Origin: JBBRHH01 sp038222915
Lineage (GTDB): Bacteria; Planctomycetota; Phycisphaerae; Tepidisphaerales; Tepidisphaeraceae
DNA length: 5,833 bases
Direction of reading: 5' to 3'
Assembly (NCBI GenBank): GCA_038222915.1
Contig: JBBRHH010000406.1
Span: 1 to 5,833, forward strand
Each line of letters opens with the position of its first letter. The stretch's first letter is position 1. This document shows positions 5,090 through 5,833 of the stretch, piece after piece. Below the pieces are notes generated by a model. The model was not told the DNA's origin. It was given only the letters and a program-made list of their open reading frames with translations, and did not search any database. The translations under genes were made by a program, and so were the position numbers.

Positions 5090-5833
5090 CTGAACACGAC
5101 ACACGACATCATCGTTATCGGCGTCGGCGCCATGGGCGCTTCCACCTGTTATCACTTGGCTCGCCGCGGCATCAAAGTCCTCGGCCTCGAACAGTTTGAT
5201 ATCCCCCATGCGCGCGGCAGTTCCTACGGCTACTCACGGATGATCCGCCTCGCCTACTACGAACACCCGCACTACGTTCCGCTGCTCCGTCGCGCCTACG
5301 AAGTATGGCGCGAGATTGAAGCTGCCGCCTCAACCAGAATTCTCCACGTCACCGGCGGCCTCTACATGGGCAAGCCCGATGCCGAACTTATCGAGGGTTC
5401 CCTTCGCGCCGCCGCCGAACACAGGCTTCCACATGATCGATTGTCGCACGCCGATCTGGCAGCCCGCTTTCCTCAGTTTACGTTGCCCGAAGATTTTGTG
5501 GGAATGTGGGAGCCTGCCGCCGGCTACCTGCGCCCCGAAAAGTCGATCAGTGTCATGGCCAATCTCGCCATGCAGAATGGCGCTGAACTTCACGGCCACG
5601 AGCCGGTCGTTCAATGGACCGATGCCGCCAGCGGAGTCGAGGTCAAAACCGCCCGCGCCACCTACCATGCCAAACAACTGGTTGTATGTGGCGGCGCTTG
5701 GTCGGCACAGTTGTTAGCTGGTCTCAAGGTCGATCTGAATGTCACACGCCAGGTGCTTGGCTGGGTCTGGCCCCGTTCCCCCCAACTATTTCAGGAGCCC
5801 GGCTTTCCCGTGTGGGCCATTGGCTATGCCGAC
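5090..5833 (+). CDS. Monomeric sarcosine oxidase / N-methyl-tryptophan oxidase-like FAD oxidoreductase, partial (N-terminal part)
   Basis: The reading frame is open to the right edge, giving 248 residues of a family usually about 370-390 long, so the C-terminus is missing. It matches the DAO/monomeric sarcosine oxidase group, which oxidises secondary or N-methylated amino acids with FAD and O2. Visible are the Rossmann motif DIIVIGVGAMG (6-16), ARGSSYGYSRMIRLAY (41-56) with arginines at the family's active-site positions, LRPEKSI (147-153) and VVCGGAWS (198-205), the second FAD-contacting strand. The cysteine that carries covalent FAD in MSOX would lie beyond the window. No ATG, GTG or TTG lies between the preceding stop (5084-5086) and the GxGxxG motif. 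CTG 5090 gives a normal family N-terminus (MNTTHDIIVIG), whereas ATG 5132 would remove two motif glycines. It is in the same frame as the glycosyltransferase, 3 bases after its stop. Family confident; start and substrate uncertain. Confidence 0.87.
   Translation, partial: MNTTHDIIVIGVGAMGASTCYHLARRGIKVLGLEQFDIPHARGSSYGYSRMIRLAYYEHPHYVPLLRRAYEVWREIEAAASTRILHVTGGLYMGKPDAELIEGSLRAAAEHRLPHDRLSHADLAARFPQFTLPEDFVGMWEPAAGYLRPEKSISVMANLAMQNGAELHGHEPVVQWTDAASGVEVKTARATYHAKQLVVCGGAWSAQLLAGLKVDLNVTRQVLGWVWPRSPQLFQEPGFPVWAIGYAD

Noticed and set aside
4567..5199. Plus-strand frame of 210 codons overlapping the glycosyltransferase end and the oxidase start.
   Set aside because: It is arginine- and histidine-rich out-of-frame translation of two well-supported genes.

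Overview
The window looks like ordinary, compactly coded bacterial chromosome with moderately high GC. It holds six supported genes: five complete and one cut by the right edge. No rRNA, tRNA, CRISPR array, insertion sequence or prophage gene is visible. The lineage cannot be proved from this sequence. A long 'type 2' OMP decarboxylase, a SUKH (SMI1/KNR4) protein, an addiction-module/ParE pair, a membrane GT2 glycosyltransferase, a sarcosine-oxidase-like flavoenzyme and mostly weak Shine-Dalgarno signals are the kind of mix I would expect in Planctomycetota or a related environmental phylum. That is inference, held at low to moderate confidence.

Layout. 1-123: no convincing gene; a small hairpin sits just past the end of the first gene. 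124-513 (-): SMI1/KNR4 (SUKH) family protein. 514-605: divergent intergenic region with a 7-bp inverted repeat and a -10-like box. 606-2168 (+): full-length UxaA/GarD-type sugar-acid dehydratase with a SAF domain fused to the catalytic domain. 2199-3676 (-): a tight three-gene unit read right to left: pyrF, then a PF09720-type antitoxin, then a RelE/ParE-type toxin. 3677-3856: divergent intergenic region with a weak promoter candidate on each strand. 3857-5086 (+): membrane-anchored GT2 glycosyltransferase. 5090-5833 (+, continues past the edge): monomeric sarcosine oxidase / N-methyl-tryptophan oxidase-like FAD enzyme, directly behind the glycosyltransferase.

How the genes relate. The dehydratase would act in hexuronate or aldarate breakdown, but no pathway partner is in view. 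pyrF makes UMP, and the toxin-antitoxin pair appears to ride on its transcript: the antitoxin's Shine-Dalgarno overlaps the pyrF stop codon, and the antitoxin and toxin genes overlap by 4 nt (GTGA). The glycosyltransferase and the flavoenzyme form a second tight same-strand pair.

Most notable points. (1) The flavoenzyme has no ATG, GTG or TTG that keeps its FAD-binding motif; the best start is a CTG four bases after the glycosyltransferase stop, in the same reading frame. (2) The toxin-antitoxin pair is embedded directly behind pyrF. I see no convincing evidence of a wholly new system.
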